Shown here piece after piece: positions 36,953 to 49,254 of a stretch of DNA of 64,000 bases (position 1 is its first letter; every line of letters starts with the position of its first letter). The stretch lies in assembly GCF_028476545.1 (NCBI RefSeq), contig NW_026732587.1:186001-250000 (forward strand), given 5' to 3'. The notes under the pieces were generated by a model, which saw only the letters and a program-made list of their open reading frames with translations, had not been told where the DNA came from and did not search any database. The position numbers and the translations under genes are program-made. The stretch comes from Physella acuta. Taxonomy: Eukaryota; Mollusca; Gastropoda; Physidae.

Positions 36953-39900
36953 CTGTGGGGGGGGTACAGTACACGGCTGTCAGCCACACATAGACACAGC
37001 ATCAGACACACACACGGCTGTCAGCCACACATACATCTGTCAGCCACACATACACAGCTATCAGATACACCTAATTAAAGCCTCACCACACCTAGACATG
37101 GCCTCAACCACACCTAGACATGGCCTCAAATACACTTAGACATGGCCTCAACCACACCTAGACATGGCCTCAACCACACCTAGACACAGCCTCAACCACA
37201 CCTAGACACAGCCTCAACCACACCTAGACACAGCCTCAAAACCTAATGACATATCCTATCACTGTATCACACAACCAATGATATAGACAACAAAACTGAC
37301 CCATTCACTGTATCACACAACCTGTGTATAAAAACTGACCGGTATATTGTTCTTGTACCAGATGATGGTAGGCTCTGGTATGGCAGCCACAGTGCATGAG
37401 AACCACTTCTCTGTACCAGTGAAGACTGTGATGTTTTCTGTGGGCTGTTGGCTGGCTAGGGAAACTGGGGCTGTAGGATCAACAGAACTAGTTGAGCTAT
37501 CAGATCAGATTTGATCAACTCTACAAACACAATTAGGGGATGATGTGGTCAGGTAGTAAAGTGCATGACTGCTAACCCTAAAGTCATTAGTTCAGATACC
37601 ATGGGGATGATGTGGTCAGGTAGTAAAGTGCATGACTGCTAATCCTAAAGTCATTAGTTCAGATACCAAGGTTGAGTCTGCAAGACACCTCTTAGTCCAT
37701 CCAACTGCGATAGGTCAAGCACTCACTAAAGGCATTTGGGCTTTACAGTTTAGTTCACATAAACAGGTGAACTCTACTTCATCTGCTCTATTGGCCACCA
37801 GGTATGAAAGGGTAACCTTTACAAACAACAAATAAAAGAAAGTGATGGAGTACAATGTGACCCAATCCACAGTCCAACAGGAAGTCTGTAGGACACCCAT
37901 AAAGGCACCGAGGTTTGGTGGGTCACTAATCATAACTTGAATAGCCCAAACTAATCATGGCATCTTGCAGTACAAAGGAGAGAAAAACAAGGTACAGATA
38001 AAACTTGACCCTCTCAAGAAATGGGACTCACCTTCAACACGTATGGGCGTAATCTCTGACTCCAGAATTCTCTGGTACTCATCCACAACTTTGCACTGGT
38101 ACTTCCCTCGATTGATTATATGGATTTTCTTAAAGGTCAGCGTCCCCAGGCTCTTGTTGATCTCAAAGAAAAAGTCCTTGTTGTTGTCATTCAGGAGGAT
38201 GTTGTTGTGGTACCTGTCAGAGACATTGGGGGAGTCATGTGACATGCTACTGGTCATGTGACCTGCTACTGGTCATGTAACCTGCTACTGGTCATGTGAT
38301 GTGTCATGTTACCTGCTACTGGTCATGTGATGTGTCATGTGACCTGCTACTGGTCATGTGATGTGTCATGTGACCTGCTACTTGTCATGTGATGTGTCAT
38401 GTGACCTGCTACTGGTCATGTGATGTGTCATGTGACCTGCTACTGGTCATGTGATGTGTCATGTGACCTGCTACACGTCATGTGACCTGCTACTGGTCAT
38501 GTTATGTGTCATGTCACCTGCTACTGGTCATGTGATGTGTCATGTCACCTGCTACTGGTCATGTGATGTGTCATGTCACCTGCTACTGGTCATTTGATGT
38601 GTCATGTCACCTGCTACTGGTCATGTGACATGTCAACTCAGCTGCTACTGGTCATGTGATGTGTCATGTCACCTGCTACTGGTCATGTGATGTGTCATGT
38701 CACCTGCTACTGGTCATGTGATGTGTCATGTCACCTGCTACTGGTCATGTGACCTGCTACTGGTCATGTGATGTGTCATGTTACCTGCTACTGGTCATGT
38801 GACCTGCTACTGGTCATGTGATGTGTCATGTTACCTGCTACTGGTCATGTGATGTGTCATGTCACCTGCTACACGTCATGTGACCTGCTACTGGTCATGT
38901 TATGTGTCATGTCACCTGCTACTGATCATGTCACCTGCTACTGGTCATGTGATGTGTCATGTCACCTGCTACTGGTCATGTGACATGTCAACTCAGCTGC
39001 TACTGGTCATGTCACCTGCTACTGGTCATGTGACCTGCTACTGGTCATGTGATGTGTCATGTCACCTGCTACTGGTCATGTGACCTGCTACTGGTCATGT
39101 GATGTGTCATGTGACCTGCTACTGGTCATGTGATGTGTCATGTGACCTGCTACACGTCATGTGACCTGCTACTGGTCATGTTATGTGTCATGTCACCTGC
39201 TACTGGTCATGTGATGTGTCATGTCACCTGCTACTGGTCATGTGACCTGCTACTGGTCATGTGATGTGTCATGTTACCTGCTACTGGTCATGTGATGTGT
39301 CATGTTACCTGCTACTGGTCATGTGACCTGCTACTGGTCATGTGATGTGTCATGTTACCTGCTACTGGTCATGTGATGTGTCATGTGACCTGCTACACGT
39401 CATGTGACCTGCTACTGGTCATGTTATGTGTCATGTCACCTGCTACTGGTCATGTGATGTGTCATGTTACCTGCTACTGGTCATGTGATGTGTCATGTCA
39501 CCTGCTACTGGTCATGTGACATGTCAACTCAGCTGCTACTGGTCATGTGATGTGTCATGTCACCTGCTACTGGTCATGTGATGTGTCATGTCACCTGCTA
39601 CTGGTCATGTGATGTGTCATGTCACCTTCTTCTGGTCATGTGACCTGCTACTGGTCATGTGATGTGTCATGTGACCTGCTACTGGTCATGTGATGTGCCA
39701 TGTGACCTGCCACTGGTCATGTGATGTGTCATGTGACCTGCTACTGGTCATGTGATGTGTCATGTAACCTGCTACACGTCATGTGACCTGCTACTGGTCA
39801 TGTGATGTGTCATGTGACCTGCTACTGGTCATGTGATGTGTCATGTGACCTGCTACTGGTCATGTCACCTGCTACTGGTCATGTGACACATCATGTCACC

Positions 39901-42900
39901 TGCTGCTGGTCATGTCACCTGCCACTGGTCATGTGACACATCATGTGACCTGCTACTGGTCATGTGACCTGCTACTGGTCATGTGATGTGTCATGTCACC
40001 TGCTACTGGTCATGTGATGTGTCATGTCACCTGCTACTGGTCATGTCACCTGCTACTGGTCATGTGACCTGCTACTGGTCATGTGACCTGCTACTGGTCA
40101 TGTGATGTGTCATGTCACCTGCTACTGGTCATGTGATGTGTCATGTCACCTGCTACTGGTCATGTGACATGTCAACTCAGCTGCTACTGGTCATGTGATG
40201 TGTCATGTCACCTGCTACTGGTCATGTGATGTGTCATGTCACCTGCTACTGGTCATGTGATGTGTCATGTCACCTTCTTCTGGTCATGTGACCTGCTACT
40301 GGTCATGTGATGTGTCATGTGACCTGCTACTGGTCATGTGATGTGTCATGTGACCTGCTACACGTCATGTGACCTGCTACTGGTCATGTTATGTGTCATG
40401 TGACCTGCTACTGGTCATTTGATGTGCCATGTGACCTGCCACTGGTCATGTGATGTGTCATGTGACCTGCTACTGGTCATGTGATGTGTCATGTAACCTG
40501 CTACACGTCATGTGACCTGCTACTGGTCATGTGATGTGTCATGTGACCTGCTACTGGTCATGTGATGTGTCATGTGACCTGCTACTGGTCATGTCACCTG
40601 CTACTGGTCATGTGACACATCATGTGACCTGCTGCTGGTCATGTCACCTGCCACTGGTCATGTGACACATCATGTGACCTGCTACTGGTCATGTGACCTG
40701 CTACTGGTCATGTGATGTGTCATGTCACCTGCTACTGGTCATGTGATGTGTCATGTGACCTGCTACTGGTCATGTGACCTGCTACTGGTCATGTGATGTG
40801 TCATGTCACCTGCTACAGGTTGATGACGTATAAAAAAATTGCTGATTTATCTCACCATCTGACTTTCCCACGACTGGCCAGTGGGCAGTAGAGTCTCAGC
40901 CTGGTGTCTCTCAGTATAGCCAAACCTTGGTAGCCTGCTGATAGTGTTAGCTCAGTCAGTGAGGGCCAGTACACAAACAAGAGACCACAAATACAAAGAC
41001 AGCATTTCAATAGTGAGAAATATGCTCAGTTAAACAAAATTAGTAGTATAACCTGTGGGTTTAGCTCCAGTTTAACTTCAGTTGATTTAGCTCAAACCAC
41101 ACATCCACATCAAACATAACACACAATATGTGCCAACTCACAACTATAATCTTACCTGACCTGTTCCTTACAGACAGGTGTAACAAACACCTATAAACTT
41201 ACCAGACTTGTTCCTTGGGGGACTATGTTCAACATACTCAACTAGATGACAGCTAGTGCAGTTAATCATTTGATCTGTGGACAACAAGAAATCAGGATCA
41301 AACTCACAGAATGGATATGTTACAATGTGGTGGGCCTCGCTCAACCAATGCTATGGATCGTCCAGTGTTGCATTGGTCAAGTAACAACACAGAATGTTAC
41401 AATGTGGTGGGCCTCGCTCAACCAATGCTATGGATCGTCCAGTGTTGCATTGGTCAAGTGACAACACAGAATGTTACAATGTGGTGAACTCACTCAACCA
41501 ATGCTAAGGATCGTCCAGTGTTGCATTGGTCAAGTGACAACACAGAATGTTACAATGTGGTGAACTCACTCAACCAATGCTAAGGATCGTCCAGTGTTGC
41601 ATTGGTCAAGTAACAACACAGAATGTTACAATGTGGTGAACTCACTCAACCAATGCTAAGGATCGTCCAGTGTTGCATTGGTCAAGTAACAACACAGAAT
41701 GTTACAGTGTGGTGTGGCTCTATCAACCAATGCTATGGATCGTTTAGAGTTGCAGCGGTCAAGGAACAAAGTCCAGAGAACGCGCTGCCTCGAACTAAGT
41801 TAAGCACAGATGTGGTTTTGAAAAGTTAGCAATGACCGTATATTGGGTAGAGTTGTTTTTATTGTGGCCTGTGGGCTGTACTGTAAACATGGCTGTAGGT
41901 AGCCAGTCTCGTAGTTTGAGATGGCTCCTAGACGAGCATACATGAGATTGTCAAGTGTGAGATGCCTGAAAGAGTGAGTGGAAGCGGTTTGTGAAATCAT
42001 TCAATAAGGTATAAGGCTGTTAGATTCACGTGTGTGGGAGTCGATGCATGTGTACACGTGAGTGTGTGTGTGTGGGGGGGGGGGCGATTTTCGCTCCGTT
42101 CGGAAATAACGAAAACAACCATCTTGTAGAAAGTGTTTAAAATGTATGTTGGTGAAAACAAAAGCCAGTTCCGTACACCTGCCTTCTTCAATAAACACCT
42201 TGGTGAGTTCAACACAGGTGTGTGTTTATTTCCTCAGGTTTCTAAAAGCATTTTAATGCATGTTATGTGGTGAGAAGTGTTTTTCTTAAAGGAAATTCGC
42301 GATTCGCTAGACGAACTTATCAGTGAACGAGCCATATCAAGGTACAGATGACTGATGCGCCACTGCAATCCCATGTTAAAAGGTCCATCATCCAATGTGT
42401 CGAGCACTTTAGGAAAACAGAAACTTTGAACAAAAAATGTTAGGGTTTGTTTTGATGAAGACCAGTTAGGTTTTGATACTGTTATTGGGATGTATTGTTT
42501 AGGACCGCGGTTAGGGTCAGGTTTGGTACATTTACCGGCCATCCCGAAAAATATAATTGAGTTGCTCGTAATAGTCGAACGGACACTTCCAACGGTTAAA
42601 GTACACACATATATATTTAGTGCACAGGTTTTCAACCTATTGGTTGCTATAATTTTTTTGTGGGGTCGACTACTTATACAGGATCCAAAAATCTATTCAC
42701 AATTATAAGGTTTTGTTTTGTTTTTTGTTTATTTTTATATATTTTTAAAAAGTTTTTACTATAATAGCTCAAAGAAATGTATGTTAGTTAAAGCAAACGT
42801 AGGAGAAAAAAAGAAATGTTTGTTAGTTTCCACATTGCATAAAGCTTTGGTCTGAAATGATATGCGATCAGATTCGTGACAACCACCTCCGTATGTATTT

Positions 42901-44227
42901 CATCAACACTTCTAGCAACACTGTTTACATGTTTACAAAAGGCGATCTAAAACACACACATGGACGGAAAAGTGAAACATTAGCTTATGGAACCACTGCA
43001 AGTGAAGAGTGACCAGTGTCATCTGGGCTGACCCTTCTACTCTAGTGCCCAGCAACAGGATGACAGGACAGAAGTTGGTCTGTCTATTGAACAATGTTTA
43101 GTTAGATGGTGAGAACAACGTCTTGCCACTGTATCACGTTGTTTAGTTGTTGTGACAATAGCTGTATCCTCTTGTCCCATTCATGAGCTGGAGGTAAGGT
43201 CCTGCTACCTACAGTATGTTGGGGCTTGGTTGTCCTGAACTTATCAGGACCATCCATTGTGAGTTTTGTTGTCGGCCAAGAGATCGACTCCAAAATATCA
43301 AAGATGTTTTTTAAAGCGGACCTTGTTGTATACTGGTGGAGTTTTTGGAGTAGGGGCAGGACTTTTGGTTAAGGGGGATGACGTTTGTGTGTGTGATGGG
43401 GATGGGAGACCTTTTGATGAAGGACCGGACATTTTGGCTGAAGGTTGGACATGCGGACATTTTGGTGGAGGGGGTGGACATATAGAACGTCATAAGTCTG
43501 GTCGACTGAGCTAGCGTGATGATTGCCACAGTTTGAAACTGCACGCACTACAGCAGCTGGTGTTTCAAACAAACGTCAGTCAACATAGACACGTGCATGG
43601 GGCTGTAGCGTGAATCAAAACAAGGCGGGACTTACGTCACTAAACACGGATTAGTGCACAATAGTTTTCATATCATGTGACCAAAGCCACGATTTTACTT
43701 AAGACATTTTTATGGCTTTCGGCTTACATTAGACATAATTTGGGCAAAGAGTTTACGCAACAAATGATTAAATCCAGGAGCGTATATTGCAAACGATTAC
43801 AATAATAAGCAAGAGCTTACAAAACACGTGATTAGAGCCACGAGCTTATTATACCACGTGACGAGAGCCTTCAGAAGATGACATGCACTAAATTGCTTGC
43901 ATGACCCAGTGTACTAGCAGTTGGCTATCAATTAATTATCAAACATCCGTATCATTAGTCTTGAGTTTTTCTGTCCGAATAGCTAGTACGGCGGTGTACC
44001 TGGTACAGCCCACTCCGTGACGGGCCAACCTTGGTCAAGTATGTTAGCTATTTCACTGCTGACATGGCAGTGGCTGGCGTCACACACTGCCACACGTGGT
44101 TACATGATAACATACATGCGTGTATATATGGATGTATATGTGATGTCACACACTGACACATGTCTCTATTATGTGAAGTATACACACGCGTATATAGGCA
44201 TTTCTACACATGACGTCACAAAATGTT

Positions 44228-44294
<67 letters not shown>

Positions 44295-47200
44295 TATATG
44301 CATATATAAATATATACACATGAAACAAAACACTTTCCAGCCCACCTGTTTGAACTTTGACATTACAAACACAATGCACTTCCCACCCACAACATTCTAG
44401 CCCGCCCACTCAATAGCACTAATAGAATGCCACTTTAGCAAGTCTACTTCCATTGTCATCTGTTTACCTCACAGTAACACAGACAACAGCAACATTTCAT
44501 CAACATTTTTACATTTAGAATACGTTTCTTTCTTATAAACATGCTTATATTTTCTGGTGTTGTGTTTGATGTACATAAATAGAACATAATATCCAATGAG
44601 ATAGATAATGACTAAAAATAGACAAATTACTATTTTTAACATCCATCCTCTGAGTGATAAGAACACAAGTTTTCTGGTCCATTTATAAAAACAAAATAAC
44701 TGTCTTAGACTAGAATGATGTTCAAATTCAATAACAATTGATTTTTCATCAGTTTCTATGAAGTTTCAGCTGAGTCAGCACATTTTTTTCTAAAAATTTA
44801 AGACATTCTAGAAGTTTAAAATGTGTACAATATATATATGAAGTAAAGTGCAAATGTTAGCTGTCATCTTAAGTTCTAGGCTACAATATTAGCTCCAATG
44901 TCCTAGACTAAAACATAAGTCCTACCTCCCACAACTAACATATTAGCCCAATTGTCCTATTGTGCAATCTACATACTAGTCCTATTTTAATAAGCAACAA
45001 TATTAGCCAAAATATAATACACAATATTGTCCTTAATGGCCCAATATCCTAAACAACAATATTCTGTTTTATGTTTCTTGCATGTCTGTTGTATATGATT
45101 GAAAAGTTCAGGGTGACAATAATTTCTCATGATACCTTTCGTGAGTATCACATGTTTACATTGAAGAGTTAGCAACTGTATTGTCAAATTTTTAAACTGA
45201 TAATAAAATGATGCGGGTAAAATGACAACAAACTTTAAAATAGTGCCTAAACATTTATAAGGTTTGCGCAATGTTGATTATACTCTTTGTAAGCGAGTTT
45301 GTGCATTGTGTTTTTTCATTAGTGTTTACCTCTTTTCAAGACAGATATAATATAGAAACTCACATTCCTTGAGAAGTAAATATTTATAGTATCTAAGAAA
45401 CTTATACATATAAAAACTCACAAAAATTTTAACCTCACTACTTGCATTTATCTTAAGTGTTGTACCCAACTACCCATTATAAAGATTAGAGTTCTCGGTT
45501 TCATGATTATGATTAACAGGAATTACCTCGTTTGAAAGAACAATTTAATATTTCTTTATAAGATCAAAATGATTGTGTCTGTTACATTTGTGTCTTTCAA
45601 CCAACTTTATTCTCGCAACAAAGCACGCCTTTTATAAATCATGTTATCATCTTAAGCTTAAGCTTATGGACTGAAATGTAATGAAATATTTAATGTAAAT
45701 TAATCCTGAAGCATATAATGGCTTCAAGTCATCTCAATAGCTTTTTTGTTCAGTACTATTAAACTATAAGTAAATAACAAACATGTAAATTAATTATTTA
45801 ATTTTTTAAAATTTTGACAAAAGTATTTAATCAAAGTCGATCTATATCCTGCATTTTAAACTGAAAATTATAAAATGTTTTTATATCAATAACCATTTAG
45901 TTTGTACAATGAGGTACCTGCAAATACACTAATCTAGGTTTTGTGTACGTCTAGGTCTACCATAATTTTGAAAGCTTTTCTTAATTTTATTCCTCAAGGA
46001 AAGTTGAAGGGTGGACATCACTAACATTTTTAAAATGATTCAACCAAGAAAAAATATAGGCCTAATTATTAATTAACTAACATTAATAATACAAATATAA
46101 TTAATATATAACATCATGGATGACTACTAGACTATATTAAAATGTCCAGAAGCCTATAATTATTTAATTTTATAATATTATAATTATAGGCTTATTATAA
46201 TATTGTGGTGTATATAATAATAAATTTACACAGGCCTATAGCCCGACTAATATAGCAACTCCTATGCTGGACCAGTCTATACTGACTATATAGGCTACAT
46301 AATATAATGTAGTCTAATAATTCAATGTACTATTTTAAAGTATATAGTATAGAGGCTATAGGGCTCCTACTGAGAATATAGTAGGCCAACTATAATTATG
46401 TATAGGGTAGATTTATTATGGACCTTACAATTATGGAGTCACATTAAAGTGGCTATAGCACTATAATTATATATATGCTATGGATCTGGCATAAACATAC
46501 ATGTGCTCTTAAAAACCACATATAGGCTATTTGGGAAATAAAGTTATTAAAAAATAGACATAGGCCCTACATAGATCTAATTACTATTAATGAGGGCTTA
46601 TTTAGGACCTATTAATTTAAGTTTCATTTGATTTTAGTGAACCCTATTCAGTTGAATGAAGGGGACAAAATCAAAATACTCATTTAAGTATTATAATAGG
46701 GCCTAGTATACTAGTATTATTTTAGTTAATTTTAGTATGAGGTTTTGAATAAATAATTTACTAATTACTAATTAGTAATTAGTCATAGGCCTACATATTT
46801 TTTTTACATAAATCTAGATTAGTGATTAGATCAAAATCTAGATTCTAGATATCAATCTAGATCTAGAGACTAGATTATTAAGTCTTATCAACAAAAATAT
46901 TATTTTTAGATGTAAATCTAGTGTAGTAATTTAAATATGAGAAATACTAGATTCTAGTAATACTGTAGTAGGGTTGTCGGTATCGGCCGAGATCGCGGTA
47001 AAAACATGACCCGAAATCGCCCATTACTTTCTGATACCGGGCGCACGAGATTTGGTTTTGCATACTAATAAGTTTTTAATTTACGGTGATTAATTAAGTT
47101 TAAAAGGTCATTTCCTAATGTTAAATGAAAAGTAGAATGGTTTTCCCATTGTTTTGATGGCTTAGCGATCTGATTGCACGCTGTCTCTGCTTTGGTCTTC

Positions 47201-48777
47201 CCCCTGTTTGAAGGCTAGTTTCAAATACGTTGGAATCACGATTTTTTAAAAGGTTATTCTAGATGAGTGAAGATTACTGAGCAGACATATCTTATATATG
47301 TGGAAATGATATTTGTTTTTGGATATTTTGACTCTGACATTAGATATACTCGTTTAGAGGTGGTCACTGTGTGTAGGTCGCGTTGCCACCATTGTTATAT
47401 TTTTTCATCCCGATCTTCCGGCCTTTAAGTTTGATCAACTAACAACAGCATTCTTATGGAATGTGCAAACAAATCTCCTAATTTTTTATTTCAAAATATA
47501 TTTACATACCCATCTTTAATTTTTTCAGCTCTAGTTCTAGTTTTGCAGAATATGTTTTTCCTAAAATCCAATTTTGTCAGACTAGACTGACAAGAGTCAG
47601 ACCTAGATCTAGATCTAGGTTACCTGTCTGTTGCTAACACTAGCATTGTGCTAACTGTAATTTTAAGTATTCAAGTTCTACTTACCCTTAGATATAGTTA
47701 TATGCTGAAAATCAGAATCCATACACAATTCACACTTAAAAACATTGATCTGATAACTTCATTTCACTTATTACAAAATGGCTTTTATATGGACTCTACT
47801 TCACCTGCCCAAAATAACAAGGCAGTTATAGACACATTACACAGTGTTCAAGTCATTTACTTTAGATTTCTGACTATGGAGTTCTTTCATTTACTGTATT
47901 TATATAAAATACTGCTTTAGAAACATTTTCATATTTGCGCAGCAGTTTTATAACAAAATGGCTTAAAGATGGACTCTACTTCACCTGCCCAAAATAATGA
48001 GGCAATTATATGCACATAACAGTGTTCAAGTCATTTACTTTAGATTTCTAACTTTGTAGTTCTTTCATTTGCTGTATTTATATAAAATATGGCTTTAGAA
48101 ACATTTTCATATTTGCGCAGCACACAGTTTTTTGGGGTTATGGGAGGAAGCCAACACAAAAATATAAGTTCTGTATTATTTTTATTCATTTCAACAGTAT
48201 TTACAAGTTCTATATATCATTCTAGTTAAACTCTGCAAATATGAACAAAATACAACTGCAAGTAAAATAACTATGCTCAATTTATTCAGGTATACCATGA
48301 CTTGTCACAATTGGCCAATGCAAAAGCAAGGGGATTCCACCCCTCACAAAAAAATTCGCTAAAAAAAAACTATTTGAGCTAGACAGAAAATCTTTTTTGT
48401 TTTGTTTTCATATAGTTGAGCTCTACAAGAATATGTAATTTTTATTTTTATATGATGATTAATGTTTTTTTACCAAAATCCCTAACTGTAGTAAACTGTA
48501 GTTAACTGTAGTACTGTACTGTAACTGTATGCCTCATAATAATATTTTTGTCATCTGAGTCATCTAACACTTTGTAAGTAGTCTAACAAAAGACATGAGA
48601 AATCAGAGCCAAAAGCTGTACAACAAAAAGAAATAACGGTTTAGAATCTGAGGAAATATAATGAAAGATAAAGATACGACTTTTTCTACCTCCTAACGAG
48701 CCTTGGACCTCCAGCGTTGTCATCAAACACAGCAGAGTCAATGTGACCACTTCGAAGACCCATCGATGCGAAATCAT
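36760..48777 (-). CDS. Immunoglobulin-superfamily secreted/membrane protein, N-terminal part, 5 exons
   Basis: Five minus-strand exons (48690-48777, 40856-40934, 38032-38213, 37340-37470, 36760-36952) join with matching phases to 224 codons. Residues 1-26 form a signal peptide (MISHRWVFEVVTLTLLCLMT). Ig domain 1 has Cys46, Trp56 and Cys96 (GKYQC); Ig domain 2 has Cys142, Trp154 (IIWYKNN) and Cys194 (AVYTCKATN). Sequons occur at Asn75, Asn129 and Asn163. The final visible exon ends in phase 1 at VEPQ|GTACCAG. Read through instead, it would stop after about 16 more codons. No transmembrane, kinase or fibronectin segment is seen further left, so receptor or soluble class cannot be assigned. The family (adhesion molecule, Ig receptor or secreted Ig protein) is not resolved. 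Confidence 0.82.
37080..37240. repeat. 22/23-bp repeat (CACACCTAGACATGGCCTCAAC)
   Basis: About seven copies inside the intron between Ig exons 5 and 4. It does not include a splice site. Confidence 0.9.
37340..37470 (-). CDS. Ig protein exon 4: first half of Ig domain 2
   Basis: Acceptor GATCCTACAG, donor ACCG|GTCAGT. It encodes PVSLASQQPTENITVFTGTE, then KWFSCTVAAIPEPTIIWYKN and NIP. Cys and Trp are 12 residues apart. It ends in phase 0. Confidence 0.87.
37536..37840 (+). mobile_element. tRNA-derived SINE with duplicated head
   Basis: The 67-bp head (37536-37602) is repeated at 37603. Each copy has a box-A-like TGGTCAGGTAG and a box-B-like GTTCAGATACC, followed by a ~170 bp body and an A-rich end (AAATAAAAGAAAG). 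It lies antisense in the intron between Ig exons 4 and 3. The exact 3' end is uncertain. Confidence 0.6.
38032..38213 (-). CDS. Ig protein exon 3: second half of Ig domain 1
   Basis: Acceptor GTCTCTGACAG, donor GAAG|GTGAGT. It encodes YHNNILLND, SLGTLTFKKIHI and NRGKYQCKV, a typical E-F-G strand region of an I-set/V-set Ig domain. Confidence 0.87.
38230..40815. repeat. ~25-bp minisatellite filling the intron of the Ig gene
   Basis: Units of TGGTCATGTGATGTGTCATG and ACCTGCTAC repeat for about 2.6 kb between Ig exons 2 and 3. Rare variants (ACACGTCATG, CAACTCAGCTGCTAC, CACCTTCTTCTGG) recur at distances of hundreds of bases, showing larger duplicated blocks. Confidence 0.95.
40856..40934 (-). 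CDS. Ig protein exon 2: first half of Ig domain 1
   Basis: Acceptor TATCAGCAG, donor GATG|GTGAGA. It encodes YQGLAILRDTRLRLYC then PLASRGKVR. The RLYC cysteine and the split Trp codon are standard Ig landmarks. Confidence 0.8.
41245..41765. repeat. 76-bp minisatellite (TTGCATTGGTCAAGTAACAA)
   Basis: About six copies of CAGAATGTTACAATGTGGTG, CTCAACCAATGCTA and GATCGTCCAGTGTTGCATTG in the first Ig-gene intron. Confidence 0.93.
41771..47762. other. Interior of first Ig-gene intron, no other gene supported
   Basis: AT-rich. A 133-codon minus-strand frame at 42,234-42,635 is unrecognised. 45,700-47,000 is dense in AGGCCTA and CTAGATCTAG words. The phase match of exons 1 and 2 implies nothing coding is required between them. 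Confidence 0.5.
44229..44291. repeat. (AT)n microsatellite in the large Ig-gene intron
   Basis: About 31 AT units, followed by TTAATATATGCATATATAAA. Confidence 0.95.
47763..48122. repeat. 180-bp tandem duplication
   Basis: The segment from (T)TACAAAATGGCTT to ATTTGCGCAGCA occurs at about 47,771 and 47,951 with about 8 % divergence. Confidence 0.88.
48690..48777 (-). CDS. Ig protein exon 1: start codon and signal peptide
   Basis: The ATG at 48777 opens MISHRWVFEVVTLTLLCLMT then TLEVQGSLG, with a hydrophobic core (VVTLTLLCLM) and a plausible cleavage after VQG. Donor GGAG|GTAGAA is phase 1 and joins the phase of the exon at 40,934. Confidence 0.75.
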
Positions 48778-49062
48778 CCTACTCGTCGACTGAAACTTGA
48801 ATAAATATCCAAAGTTTATGACGGGCCATTATAGTCGATGATTTAATCCATTTCACCGTTGACACACAGTTTCCTCAACACTTTCTACATGTTTCTTCTG
48901 GCTACGCTTAACTTCCCGACCACTTACATTCCATTACTACAAGAACCACACACGATGTTAGCACGACACAATCACACAACACAGTATTGACAGCTTCGGC
49001 GACATTCGGCAAAGGGCTCGGCTACTTCCGATGATTCCGCAAGGTGCTATGACACAGTCACA

Positions 49063-49254
49063 ATGGTAAACTCGGTTACCGGGAAGATATTTCCGATGTT
49101 ACAATTCATTCCAGGCGTTGGTATTCCGTTCTTAAATCTGACATTAGAAAAAATTAACAGAATTCTTGTAAACAGATCTCGGTCTAACAAACCCATACGG
49201 CATATTTCTTTTAATTCAACAAAAGCAGCATACTTTGTTATACAAATTGTTTAA
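49063..49254 (+). CDS. Small open frame, 63 codons, divergent to the Ig gene
   Basis: MVNSVTGKIFPMLQFIPG followed by a hydrophobic then basic segment, starting about 285 bp from the Ig gene start in the opposite direction. It is the only non-repetitive open frame with an ordinary composition here. The family is not recognised and the coding call is weak. Confidence 0.2.
   Translation: MVNSVTGKIFPMLQFIPGVGIPFLNLTLEKINRILVNRSRSNKPIRHISFNSTKAAYFVIQIV

Noticed and set aside
37536-37670. Two tRNA genes
   Set aside because: A- and B-box words are present but the cloverleaf is poor and a SINE body follows, so these are SINE heads.
42234-42635. 133-codon minus-strand frame in the large intron
   Set aside because: No family recognised, no splice junctions needed here since Ig exons 1 and 2 match in phase, composition not clearly coding.
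46965-47060. MITE-like GTTGTCGGTATCGG with GATACCGG
   Set aside because: One end resembles a terminal repeat but no convincing partner end or target duplication was found.
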